From the NCBI RefSeq assembly GCF_023284045.1, contig NZ_JAKIKQ010000014.1:86277-150276 (forward strand): a DNA stretch of 64,000 nucleotides, written 5' to 3'. Under the pieces are notes generated by a model. That model ran no database searches, was not told the DNA's origin, and worked only from the letters and a program-made list of their open reading frames with translations. Position 1 is the first letter of the stretch. Each line of letters begins with the position of its first letter. Source of the DNA: Shewanella kaireitica. Lineage in GTDB: Bacteria > Pseudomonadota > Gammaproteobacteria > Enterobacterales > Shewanellaceae. Positions 51,629 through 60,369 of the stretch are shown here, in pieces. The position numbers and the translations under genes are program-made.

Positions 51629-53209
51629 CTAAAATTGGTTCATGGTGTTGTCTTTGCCTGATGCTTTCAATGCTTGGTCACCAGAGAAGTACTCTTTGTG
51701 ATCGTCACCCATGTCTGAACCGGCCATGTTCTGGTGCTTAACACAAGCGATGCCTTGACGGATCTCTTTACGTTGAACATTCGCAACGTAACCCAGCATA
51801 CCTTGGTCACCGAAGTACTCTTTAGCCAGGTTATCAGTAGATAGCGCTGCCGTGTGGTAAGTCGGTAGCGTGATCAGATGATGGAAAATACCCGCTTCAC
51901 GTGCGGCATCTGCTTGGAAGGTTCTGATCTTCTCATCAGCTTGAACCGCAAGTTCTGTAGAATCGTAATCAACACTCATCAGTTGGTCACGGTTGTAAGC
52001 AGAGACATCTTGTCCGGCTTCTTCCATTGCATCAAACACCTGCTGACGGAAGTTGAGTGTCCAGTTAAATGAAGGCGAGTTGTTATAAACTAATTTAGCA
52101 TTAGGGATAGTTTTACGGATCTCATTGACCATGCCACCAATCTGAGAAACATGTGGTTTTTCAGTCTCAATCCATAGTAAGTCCGCACCATTTTGCAGTG
52201 ACGTAATGCAATCAAGGACACAGCGCTCTTCACCTGTACCAGCACGGAATTTAAATAGGCCATTTGGTAAACGAGAAGGTTTCACTAACTGACCGTTTTG
52301 CTGGAATACAACATCACCATTAGCAAGATTAGCCGCATCAATTGCTTCAACCTCTAAGAATGAATTGTATTGGTCGCCTAAATCACCTGCTTCATTTGTA
52401 ACTGCAATTTTTTGTGTTAGACCAGCGCCTAATGAGTCGGTACGAGCAACGATTACGCCATCATCAATACCAAGTTCTAAAAACGCATAACGGACAGCGT
52501 TAATCTTGGCTAAGAACTCAACGTGCGGTACGGTCACTTTACCGTCTTGGTGTCCACACTGTTTAACGTCAGATACTTGGTTTTCAAGCTGAATACAGCA
52601 AGCTCCGGCCTCAATCATCTGCTTCGCCATTAGGTAAGTCGCTTCTTCGTTACCAAAACCGGCATCAATATCAGCAATGATTGGTACTACGTGAGTCTCG
52701 AAGTTATCTATTTTTGCTTGAATTGCTGGCTTGTCTGCAGCGCTAGCTGTATCTAGCTGACGAAATAAGCCACCAAGTTCACGAGCGTCTGCTTGACGAA
52801 GGAAAGTGTATAATTCTTTAATCAGAGAGGCTACAGAGGTCTTCTCGTGCATAGATTGGTCAGGAAGGGGACCAAACTCGCTGCGAAGTGCTGCAACCAT
52901 CCAGCCTGAAAGATATAAGTATCGACGTTTAGTTGTGAGCAGGTGCTTTTTAATCGAAATCATTTTCTGCTGACCAATAAAACCATGCCAGCAACCGAGA
53001 GATTGGGTGTACTGCGATGAGTCTTTATCGTAGTTATCCATATCTTCGCGCATAATCTTTGCAGTATATTTAGCGATGTCTAACCCAGTTTTGAAACGAT
53101 TTTGTAGACGCATACGGGCTACTGATTCTGGGTTGATTGCATTCCATGCACTACCTTCTGCATTAATCAAGGTAGCGGCTTCATCGATGTTAGTTCTGTA
53201 GTTTGTCAT
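51629..53209 (-). CDS. aceA: Isocitrate lyase
   Basis: A 526-aa enzyme of the glyoxylate shunt (isocitrate to glyoxylate plus succinate). It belongs to the longer isocitrate lyase type of Pseudomonas and Shewanella. The catalytic cysteine C218 is in VKQCGHQDGKV; the textbook motif is KKCGH, so one lysine is glutamine here. Other blocks are PIIADIDAGFGNEEATYLMA and LLWIETEKPHVSQI. AAGGA lies eight bases before the ATG. It is divergent from a LysR gene, with malate synthase following that gene, so acetate and fatty-acid use are likely regulated together. Confidence 0.95.
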   Translation of the reverse strand: MTNYRTNIDEAATLINAEGSAWNAINPESVARMRLQNRFKTGLDIAKYTAKIMREDMDNYDKDSSQYTQSLGCWHGFIGQQKMISIKKHLLTTKRRYLYLSGWMVAALRSEFGPLPDQSMHEKTSVASLIKELYTFLRQADARELGGLFRQLDTASAADKPAIQAKIDNFETHVVPIIADIDAGFGNEEATYLMAKQMIEAGACCIQLENQVSDVKQCGHQDGKVTVPHVEFLAKINAVRYAFLELGIDDGVIVARTDSLGAGLTQKIAVTNEAGDLGDQYNSFLEVEAIDAANLANGDVVFQQNGQLVKPSRLPNGLFKFRAGTGEERCVLDCITSLQNGADLLWIETEKPHVSQIGGMVNEIRKTIPNAKLVYNNSPSFNWTLNFRQQVFDAMEEAGQDVSAYNRDQLMSVDYDSTELAVQADEKIRTFQADAAREAGIFHHLITLPTYHTAALSTDNLAKEYFGDQGMLGYVANVQRKEIRQGIACVKHQNMAGSDMGDDHKEYFSGDQALKASGKDNTMNQF

Positions 53210-53265
53210 GTGTATATTCCTTTAACAATATGATTAGCGGCGATTGATTACGTTGAAAATATTAG

Positions 53266-53289
53266 TTAGATTTGGTTAAATAAGTCTAA
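53266..53289. promoter_or_regulatory. Candidate operator between aceA and lysR
   Basis: TTAGA ... TCTAA with 14 bases between (53266-53270 and 53285-53289) in the 110-bp divergent gap. Such spaced dyads are common for LysR-type proteins. The arms are short and the region is A+T-rich, so chance is possible. Confidence 0.35.
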
Positions 53290-53319
53290 TTTATAGTTTC
53301 TATTCTCGGTATTTATCTT

Positions 53320-54270
53320 ATGAATATATCTCGTATTGACCTGAATTTATTAGTTTATTTGGATGTACTATTACGTGAACGAAATGTTACAAAGGCTGCA
53401 GATCAACTCGGGATCAGCCAGCCAGCCATGAGTAATGGTTTAAAAAGATTGCGGACATTATTCGATGATCCCTTGCTGATCAGGACCAGTCAGGGGATGA
53501 CGCCCACAGAAAGAGCGCAAGAGTTACAGCCAACAATAAGCGAACTAATTATTGGGTTAGAAAAAGCCGTACAGCCACGAGCCAAATTCAATGCTGCAGA
53601 AAGCGAACAAGTGTTCCGTGTAATGGCAAGTGATTATGCTGAAGCGACGCTAATTCCACCGCTTATTGCAAAACTTCGTACTGAAGCGCCAAATGTAATT
53701 TTAGATATCATGACCCCAAGTGACGTGAGTTTCCCTGATGTAGAACAAGGAAGAGTCGATATGGTAATCAATCGTTTTGACAGTATTCCACAATCTTTCC
53801 ACCAAAAAGTGCTCTGGAGTGATGACTTTAGCTGTTTGATTAGTAGAACTAATCCTGTATTGGAAAAGTTCTCCCTCGATAGTTACCTTGAAGCAAAACA
53901 CGTTTGGGTGAGTAAAACAGGCATGGGAGTCGGTGTCGGGATGGACCCCGCTGACGTGCAACGATTAGGTTGGGTTGATGAAGCGTTAACTCGTATCGGT
54001 GTACAAAGGCGAATAACCGTATTTACACGGCATTACCAAGCTGCCTGTTTGTTGGCAGAACAACAAGATTTGATCGCAACCATACCAAGTAAGATGGCAA
54101 GACAGCATGAACATAACGACAGAGTCCGTATCGTAGCGCCCCCTTTTATTATTCAACCTATTGCACTCACTATGGCCTGGAGTCCGCTACTACAGCACAA
54201 TCCCGCACATAAGTGGATGCGTCAACTAATTACACAAACGGCGGATAGCTTTAGTAGAGGAAAAGTATAA
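53320..54270 (+). CDS. LysR-family transcriptional regulator of the glyoxylate shunt region
   Basis: A 316-aa regulator. The N-terminal winged HTH is NLLVYLDVLLRERNVTKAAD QLGISQPAMS (split here), and the periplasmic-binding-like effector domain spans about 90-305. It is divergent from aceA and lies upstream of glcB, so it likely controls both (inference). The effector is unknown. The start is the ATG that gives MNISRIDLNLL, a standard LysR opening, with only a weak Shine-Dalgarno. Confidence 0.92.
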   Translation: MNISRIDLNLLVYLDVLLRERNVTKAADQLGISQPAMSNGLKRLRTLFDDPLLIRTSQGMTPTERAQELQPTISELIIGLEKAVQPRAKFNAAESEQVFRVMASDYAEATLIPPLIAKLRTEAPNVILDIMTPSDVSFPDVEQGRVDMVINRFDSIPQSFHQKVLWSDDFSCLISRTNPVLEKFSLDSYLEAKHVWVSKTGMGVGVGMDPADVQRLGWVDEALTRIGVQRRITVFTRHYQAACLLAEQQDLIATIPSKMARQHEHNDRVRIVAPPFIIQPIALTMAWSPLLQHNPAHKWMRQLITQTADSFSRGKV

Positions 54271-54403
54271 GTTGAATGAATTTTACTAATGTGACGTTTT
54301 TTTACACCAAAAGGTCAATTGCTATAAACTAGCTGAATAGTGAGCATTGTTGTTATAAATTAGATAAATGTAACTTCCTTGATATAGGCTAAAGAATATA
54401 GCG

Positions 54404-54421
54404 CTAATTAGGTGTAATTAG
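54404..54421. promoter_or_regulatory. Candidate operator before glcB
   Basis: CTAATTA-GGTG-TAATTAG is a perfect 7-bp inverted repeat with a 4-bp spacer, 55 bp before the malate synthase start. It could be a regulator site for glcB. It does not match the aceA-side dyad closely. Confidence 0.45.
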
Positions 54422-54475
54422 TAAACGGACGAGAGTGTTCATTAGGACTTTGCAAAGGATTAAGAGGGACAACAA

Positions 54476-56653
54476 ATGACTCAATATATTCAAATTGGTG
54501 GCTTAAAGGTTGCTACAGAGTTAGCGGAGCTGGTCAAAGATGAGATTTGCCAAGATATTGGGATCTCAGCTGAAACCGTATGGACAAAGTTTGAAGAACT
54601 TGTAGCTGAATTTGCACCTATTAACCGCAGCTTATTGGCAAAGAGAGAGCAGCTTCAACATCAAATTGATGAATGGCATGTTGGCAATAAGGGTCAAGAC
54701 TTTAACCTAGAAGCATACAAAACCTTCTTAACTGATATCGGTTATTTAGTACCTGAAAGAGAGGCGTTCTCTATTAGTACCGAAAACGTTGATACTGAAA
54801 TTACTGATCAAGCTGGTCCACAACTTGTGGTGCCGGTTAAAAATGCTCGTTTTGCTCTAAACGCAGCAAATGCCCGTTGGGGAAGCCTATATGATGCTTT
54901 ATACGGCACCGATGCGATTTCAGAGTCAAATGGTGCAGAGCTAACCAAGACTTATAACCCTCAGCGCGGTGCTAAAGTAATTGCTTTTGCAAAGCAACAC
55001 CTTGATACGGCGGCGCCACTAATTCAAGGCTCTCATGCCGATGTAACAAAATATTGTATTGAAGGTGACCAGTTAAAGGTATCCCTTGAAAATGGATTAG
55101 AAACACAACTTGCTAATCCTGAGCGCTTTGCGGGTTATAAGGGAGCGGCCAAAACACCAGGAGCTATTTTACTTAAGAATAATGGCCTTCATATTGAGAT
55201 CCAAATAGATACAGCGAGTCTTATTGGTAAAAGTGATAAGGCAGGGGTCAGCGATCTTTTAGTTGAGGCTGCTGTGACTACCATTATGGATTGTGAGGAC
55301 TCTGTAGCTGCGGTTGATGCCGAAGATAAAGTTGAGATCTATCGTAATTGGCTTGGGCTAATGCAAGGAAACTTAACTGCTACATTAGCTAAAAACGGCA
55401 AAAATATTGTTCGAGAGCTTAATGATGACAGAATTTATACAACGCCAAATGATCAGCAATTAGTGCTACCTGGCCGTAGTTTATTGTTTGTTCGTAACGT
55501 TGGTCATTTGATGACAATCAATGCCGTTTTAGATAAACAGGACAAAGAGGTTCCTGAGGGGATCTTAGATGGTATGTTTACCGTGCTTGCAGCGCTGCAT
55601 GATATTAAAGGACATAATAATAATCGCAGTAACAGCCGTAAGGGCTCAATTAACATTGTAAAGCCTAAGATGCATGGGCCTGAAGAAGTTAAATTCACTT
55701 GTGAGTTGTTCACCAAAATAGAAGACGCGTTAAAGCTGGCCCGAAACACAATTAAAGTCGGCATTATGGATGAAGAGCGTCGCACCACAGTCAATTTAAA
55801 AGAGTGTATTCGTGAAGCTTCAGAAAGAGTGGTATTTATTAATACAGGTTTTTTAGATAGAACAGGCGATGAGATCCATACGTCAATGCAAGCAGGTCCA
55901 TTTGTTGCAAAATCGAAAATGAAACAGCAAAAGTGGATTGCAGCTTATGAAGATTGGAATGTTGATATTGGCTTAGCGTGTGGTCTGCAGGGACGTTCAC
56001 AAATCGGTAAAGGTATGTGGCCAATGCCTGATGAAATGGCTGCAATGCTTGAGCAAAAGGTTGGCCATCCACTGGCAGGCGCCAATACTGCTTGGGTTCC
56101 GTCTCCTAATGGTGCCGTTTTACATTCGACGCATTATCATAAAATTAATGTAAAGGATGTGCAAAATGAACTCAAAAGTCGTGATAGAGCGAGTTTAGAT
56201 GACCTACTTACGATCCCACTCATGGCTGAGCCATCTGAGCTATCTGCTGAGTTAAAGGCATTTGAGTTGGAAAATAATGCACAAGGTATATTGGGGTATG
56301 TCGTACGATGGATTGATCAAGGCGTAGGGTGTTCCAAGGTACCGGATATTAATGATGTGGGGTTGATGGAAGATAGGGCAACGTTAAGGATCTCTTCTCA
56401 GCATTTAGCAAATTGGTTAACACATGGTATATGCACTGAAGAAGAAGTCATGACCGCTCTTAAAAAAATGGCAGCGATTGTTGATGAGCAAAACAAAGAT
56501 GATAGTAGCTACATTAATATGTCACCTGGTTTCGATGGCATTGCATTTAAAGCGGCTTGCGATCTTGTCTTTAAAGGAACCACTCAGCCCTCTGGGTACA
56601 CAGAGCCTTTATTACATGCTTATCGCATTAAGGCTAAAAGCTTAGCACTTTAG
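54476..56653 (+). CDS. glcB: Malate synthase G
   Basis: A 725-aa enzyme (glyoxylate plus acetyl-CoA to malate). Length and the blocks NAANARWGSLYDALYGTDAI, TTIMDCEDSVAAVDAEDK, GRSLLFVRNVGHLMT, MDEERRTTVNLKEC and GANTAWVPSPNGAVLHSTHYH identify isoform G rather than the shorter AceB type A. It completes the glyoxylate shunt with the nearby aceA. GAGGGAC precedes the ATG. A strong terminator follows. Confidence 0.96.
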   Translation: MTQYIQIGGLKVATELAELVKDEICQDIGISAETVWTKFEELVAEFAPINRSLLAKREQLQHQIDEWHVGNKGQDFNLEAYKTFLTDIGYLVPEREAFSISTENVDTEITDQAGPQLVVPVKNARFALNAANARWGSLYDALYGTDAISESNGAELTKTYNPQRGAKVIAFAKQHLDTAAPLIQGSHADVTKYCIEGDQLKVSLENGLETQLANPERFAGYKGAAKTPGAILLKNNGLHIEIQIDTASLIGKSDKAGVSDLLVEAAVTTIMDCEDSVAAVDAEDKVEIYRNWLGLMQGNLTATLAKNGKNIVRELNDDRIYTTPNDQQLVLPGRSLLFVRNVGHLMTINAVLDKQDKEVPEGILDGMFTVLAALHDIKGHNNNRSNSRKGSINIVKPKMHGPEEVKFTCELFTKIEDALKLARNTIKVGIMDEERRTTVNLKECIREASERVVFINTGFLDRTGDEIHTSMQAGPFVAKSKMKQQKWIAAYEDWNVDIGLACGLQGRSQIGKGMWPMPDEMAAMLEQKVGHPLAGANTAWVPSPNGAVLHSTHYHKINVKDVQNELKSRDRASLDDLLTIPLMAEPSELSAELKAFELENNAQGILGYVVRWIDQGVGCSKVPDINDVGLMEDRATLRISSQHLANWLTHGICTEEEVMTALKKMAAIVDEQNKDDSSYINMSPGFDGIAFKAACDLVFKGTTQPSGYTEPLLHAYRIKAKSLAL

Positions 56654-56656
56654 AAT

Positions 56657-56690
56657 AAAAAGCCTTAACAGTACGCTGTTAAGGCTTTTT
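56657..56690. terminator. Bidirectional terminator between glcB and adhE
   Basis: A perfect 15-bp stem AAAAAGCCTTAACAG / CTGTTAAGGCTTTTT with a TACG loop, T-rich on both exits. Confidence 0.94.
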
Positions 56691-56717
56691 AATTAAAACA
56701 ATATATCTGTGTTTTAC

Positions 56718-59333
56718 TTATTCATCGGTGTAATCATTACCGTAATAGCTCGCGAGTAAAACTTGTTTAAGTTCAGCAATAAGCGGGTAACGAGGGTTTG
56801 CCCCTGTACATTGATCATCAAAAGCATCCTCAGCGAGTTCATCTAGTTTTGCGATGAAGTCGGCTTCGTTGACGCCTGCAGCTTGGATTGAGCTTGGAAT
56901 GCCAATCTTCTCCTTGATGACATCAATTTCTTTAAGTAGAGCCTCGACTTTTTCTTCATCTGTAATGCCTTCACCAATGGTGCCTTCAAGTTTTAAGTAC
57001 TCAGCTATTTTTGCATAGCGACATAATGCTTTTGGTCTATCGTACTGACTAAAAGCTGCTTGCTTAGTTGGCATGTCTGTCGCGTTGAAACGAATAACAT
57101 TACTAATAAGCAGAGCGTTCGCTAGACCGTGCGCTAAGTGGAACTCTGCGCCTAACTTATGCGCCATAGAGTGACAAATACCGAGGAAGGCGTTGGCAAA
57201 TGCGATACCCGCAATTGTTGCGCCGTTATGTACTTTCTCGCGGGCTAATGGGGCATTGGCGCCATGCTCATAGGAATCGGGTAGATGGGTAAATAGCAGA
57301 TCTAGCGCTTGCAGAGCTTGGCCGTCACTGTACTCGTTTGCCATTACACTGACATAGGCTTCTAGTGCGTGAGTAATTGCATCAATACCACCGAAAGCTG
57401 TCAGCGATTTCGGCATGTCCATTACCAAATTAGGATCAACAATTGCCATATTAGGCGTCAATTCATAATCTGCGATAGGGTACTTCATACCCGTTTTTTC
57501 ATCTGTGACCACAGCAAAAGGAGTTACTTCTGATCCAGTACCGGATGTTGTCGGTATCGCAACCATCTTGGCTTTTTTACCTAACTTAGGGAACTTGTAT
57601 ATACGTTTACGAATATCCATAAAGCGCAGTGCAAGATCGGCAAAGTCGACATCTGGATGTTCGTACATTACCCATATAATTTTTGCTGCGTCCATTGGTG
57701 AACCGCCACCTAGCGCGATGATGACATCTGGCTGGAAGCTGTGCGCGACCTTAGCGCCTTGCTCAACGATTTGCATCGTTGGATCAGCCTCGACATCGTA
57801 AAATACTTCAGTTTCTAACCCTTGGCTCTTGAGGATTTTTATTGTCTCATCACAGTAACCATTGTTGAATAGGTACTTGTCGGTGACGATAAGCGCACGC
57901 TTCTTGTCTGATAGCTCTTCCAAAGCAATGGGTAAACTACCACGACGGAAGTAGATAGATGATGGAAGTTTATGCCACAACATATTCTCAGCCCTTTTAG
58001 CGACCATTTTTTTGTTAATTAGATGGCTTGGGCCAACGTTTTCTGAAATTGAGTTGCCACCCCATGAGCCACAGCCTAAGGTCAAAGAGGGAGCAAGCTT
58101 GAAATTATACAAGTCGCCGATACCGCCCTGAGATGCAGGAGTATTAATTAAAATGCGTGCAGTCTTCATTCTAAAGCCAAATGATTTTACACGTTCTACT
58201 TGTGTATCTTGATCTGTGTACAAGCCAGATGTATGGCCAATACCACCAAGAGTCACTAACGCTTCAGCTTTATCCATTGCATCTTCAAAATCTTTTGCAC
58301 GATACATGGCTAATAGTGGCGATAGTTTTTCATGGGCAAATGCTTCTGCTTGATCGATATTGCTGACTTCACCAATTAGTACCTTGGTACTGTGATGAAC
58401 CTCTATGCCTGCCATTTTTGCGATGGTCGCAGCGCTTTGACCAACGATATCAGCGTTCAAACCACCATTTTTAAGGATAACGTCTTGCATAGCGGCTGTT
58501 TCAACAGCATTGAGTACATAACCTCCATGGCTGGCGAAACGCTCTTTGACGACATCATAGACCTCATCAACAATGACAACGGCTTGCTCTGAGGCACAGA
58601 CCACACCATTATCAAAGGTTTTTGACATCAATATAGAACTAACTGCGCGCTTTATATCAGCAGTTTCATCAATGACTATCGGCGTGTTTCCGGCGCCAAC
58701 ACCAATAGCGGGTTTGCCAGAAGAGTAGGCAGCTTTGACCATACCAGGTCCGCCAGTAGCCAGTATAAGGTTTATATCGGTATGGGTCATTAATTGGTTT
58801 GATAGTGCGACTGATGGCTCATCAATCCAGCCAATTATGTCTTTCGGCGCGCCAGCAGCTACAGCGGCTTCTAATACTATTTTGGCAGCTGTTGTGGTTG
58901 AGTTTTTAGCTCTTGGATGGGGGGAGAAAATAATACCATTACGTGTTTTTAGGCTGATTAATGCTTTAAATATCGCAGTAGATGTTGGGTTCGTTGTGGG
59001 AACGATACCACAGATTAATCCGACCGGCTCTGCAATGGTGATGGTACCAAAGGTGGGATCTTCAGATAAGATCCCACAAGTTTTTTCATCCTTGTATTTG
59101 TTGTAGATATACTCTGAGGCGAAGTGATTTTTAATGACTTTGTCTTCGAGTACGCCCATTCTCGTTTCTGTCGCAGCCATTTTTGCTAGCGAGATCCGAG
59201 CATCTGCAGCTGCAAGCGCTGCAGCTCTAAAGATCACATCGACCTGTTCTTGGCTATAATCGGCAAATTGTCGTTGAGCTTCAACGACTCTACTTACCAG
59301 ATTATTGAGATCCTGTTCGTTAGTAACTGTCAT
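56718..59333 (-). CDS. adhE: Bifunctional acetaldehyde-CoA / alcohol dehydrogenase AdhE
   Basis: An 871-aa fusion enzyme converting acetyl-CoA to ethanol with two NADH. The N-terminal aldehyde dehydrogenase (about 1-440) has the catalytic cysteine in FDNGVVCASEQ and GVGAGNTPIV. The C-terminal iron alcohol dehydrogenase has IALGGGSPMDAAK, TTSGTGSEVTPFAV and the metal ligands in HSMAHKLGAEFHLAHGLANA. The start at 59333 has AGGA at a good distance; an upstream TTG at 59360 lies inside a leader hairpin and is rejected. It is divergent from ychE, as in E. coli. Anaerobic or redox control is expected. Confidence 0.95.
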   Translation of the reverse strand: MTVTNEQDLNNLVSRVVEAQRQFADYSQEQVDVIFRAAALAAADARISLAKMAATETRMGVLEDKVIKNHFASEYIYNKYKDEKTCGILSEDPTFGTITIAEPVGLICGIVPTTNPTSTAIFKALISLKTRNGIIFSPHPRAKNSTTTAAKIVLEAAVAAGAPKDIIGWIDEPSVALSNQLMTHTDINLILATGGPGMVKAAYSSGKPAIGVGAGNTPIVIDETADIKRAVSSILMSKTFDNGVVCASEQAVVIVDEVYDVVKERFASHGGYVLNAVETAAMQDVILKNGGLNADIVGQSAATIAKMAGIEVHHSTKVLIGEVSNIDQAEAFAHEKLSPLLAMYRAKDFEDAMDKAEALVTLGGIGHTSGLYTDQDTQVERVKSFGFRMKTARILINTPASQGGIGDLYNFKLAPSLTLGCGSWGGNSISENVGPSHLINKKMVAKRAENMLWHKLPSSIYFRRGSLPIALEELSDKKRALIVTDKYLFNNGYCDETIKILKSQGLETEVFYDVEADPTMQIVEQGAKVAHSFQPDVIIALGGGSPMDAAKIIWVMYEHPDVDFADLALRFMDIRKRIYKFPKLGKKAKMVAIPTTSGTGSEVTPFAVVTDEKTGMKYPIADYELTPNMAIVDPNLVMDMPKSLTAFGGIDAITHALEAYVSVMANEYSDGQALQALDLLFTHLPDSYEHGANAPLAREKVHNGATIAGIAFANAFLGICHSMAHKLGAEFHLAHGLANALLISNVIRFNATDMPTKQAAFSQYDRPKALCRYAKIAEYLKLEGTIGEGITDEEKVEALLKEIDVIKEKIGIPSSIQAAGVNEADFIAKLDELAEDAFDDQCTGANPRYPLIAELKQVLLASYYGNDYTDE

Positions 59334-59345
59334 AGTGTTTGTCCT

Positions 59346-59376
59346 AAAAAAATTTAGCAAAACTGGGTTTTGCTAA
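59346..59376 (-). promoter_or_regulatory. Terminator-like hairpin in the adhE leader
   Basis: A perfect 10-bp inverted repeat (TTAGCAAAAC / GTTTTGCTAA, 59354-59376), 3-nt loop, followed on the minus strand by A then seven T, directly before the AGGAC Shine-Dalgarno of adhE. It could act as an attenuator or RNA-stability element. Confidence 0.6.
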
Positions 59377-59500
59377 CCATTCTCAGTTCTTGAAATGCAT
59401 CCATGAAGAAAAATTACACTCAAATGGCCTTGTTCACCGTGATCGAGTCCGCAAAAATGTTGCTATCTGTAATAAAATAACTATCTTAGCAACAGGGTGT

Positions 59501-59514
59501 TACATTTATGTAAA
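59501..59514. promoter_or_regulatory. Palindrome upstream of adhE
   Basis: TTACATTTATGTAA is a perfect 6-bp inverted repeat with a TT centre, about 170 bp before adhE. A regulator site is possible; the regulator is not identified. Confidence 0.4.
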
Positions 59515-59594
59515 CATCGGCTTTAAAAATCGATTAATAAAATTTATTCAAAGTTGTGATTTCGGTTAGAAAATCTCATTTTTGGATTTTGGAT

Positions 59595-59623
59595 AGTTGC
59601 GTTAGAGTAGCGCAACTTTTTTA
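59595..59623 (+). terminator. Terminator-like hairpin before ychE
   Basis: Stem AGTTGCG / CGCAACT (59595-59601 and 59611-59617), 9-nt loop, then six or more T on the plus strand. No plus-strand gene precedes it within the gap, so it ends either a leader (attenuator) or a small RNA. Confidence 0.7.
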
Positions 59624-59662
59624 TTACGAATATAGACGCGCTAAAGCGCAGAGGACAAGACG

Positions 59663-60295
59663 TTGGATTTAACTCTTTATGTAAAGTTTTTCTTAGGGTT
59701 AATTGCGATCATCAACCCATTTGGCTTGTTGCCAGTTTTTGTGAGTCTAACCAGCCATCAAACTGAAGTTGAACGCAACCACACTGGTAAAATCGCAAAT
59801 TTTGCGGTTGTTGTTATCTTATTGGTAACGATTTTTGCCGGCCAACATATATTAAATCTGTTCAGTATTTCTCTTTCTGCTTTTAGAATCGCCGGCGGCT
59901 CACTTATTTGTATTATTGCGATGTCGATGTTGCAGGGTAAATTAGGTGAGGTTAAGCGTAACAAAGAGGAAGACCGTGAAGCATCTGGAATGGAATCGGT
60001 TGCTGTCGTGCCATTAGCGCTGCCATTAATGGCAGGTCCAGGCGCAATTAGTTCGGTAATCGTTTCGGCCGCGGAGCACAATACGTTGGAAAATCTGATT
60101 GGCATGTCTATTACGGTAATGCTATTTGGGTTGTTGAGTTTTTCACTGTTTAGAATGGCACCACTGATTTTTAAAGTACTGGGTAACACAGGCATTAACG
60201 TGATTACTCGTCTGATGGGCTTATTGATGTTATCTATTGGCATTGAAGTCATCGGTGCTGGTATTAAAGGTTTGTTTCCTGGTGTAATGGCCTAG
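59663..60295 (+). CDS. ychE: MarC-family integral membrane protein YchE
   Basis: A 210-aa protein with six hydrophobic helices. AIINPFGLLPVFVSLT near the start and PLALPLMAGPGAISSVIV are the two matching halves of the MarC/UPF0056 family. E. coli ychE is also next to adhE, so the neighbourhood supports the name. Function is not established; transport is assumed for the family. The start is TTG at 59663 with GAGG eight bases upstream. A terminator-like hairpin lies just before it. Confidence 0.9.
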   Translation: MDLTLYVKFFLGLIAIINPFGLLPVFVSLTSHQTEVERNHTGKIANFAVVVILLVTIFAGQHILNLFSISLSAFRIAGGSLICIIAMSMLQGKLGEVKRNKEEDREASGMESVAVVPLALPLMAGPGAISSVIVSAAEHNTLENLIGMSITVMLFGLLSFSLFRMAPLIFKVLGNTGINVITRLMGLLMLSIGIEVIGAGIKGLFPGVMA

Positions 60296-60312
60296 TCATT
60301 CCTAAATGAATC

Positions 60313-60336
60313 AGGCACCTTGAAGGTGCCTTTTTT
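60313..60336 (+). terminator. Intrinsic terminator of ychE
   Basis: Stem AGGCACC / GGTGCCT with a TTGAA loop and a T-run on the plus strand. Confidence 0.92.
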
Positions 60337-60369
60337 GTTTTCATACTCTTATATCGCAAGTTGATTGAA

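Larger units (their letters stand above)
59334..59662. other. Divergent gap between adhE and ychE
   Basis: 329 bp. It holds the adhE leader hairpin, a weak FNR-like sequence TTGAAATGCATCCA at 59390-59403 (8 of 10), the palindrome at 59501-59514 and a second terminator-like hairpin before ychE. No gene seen. Confidence 0.6.

Noticed and set aside
59390..59403. FNR box upstream of adhE (TTGAAATGCATCCA)
   Set aside because: It matches 8 of 10 positions but there is no acceptable -10 at the expected distance (CCCAGT), so it is mentioned only as weak.
59758..60252. A 164-codon minus-strand open frame
   Set aside because: It is the antisense of the MarC-family gene, whose membrane segments and conserved motifs are clear.
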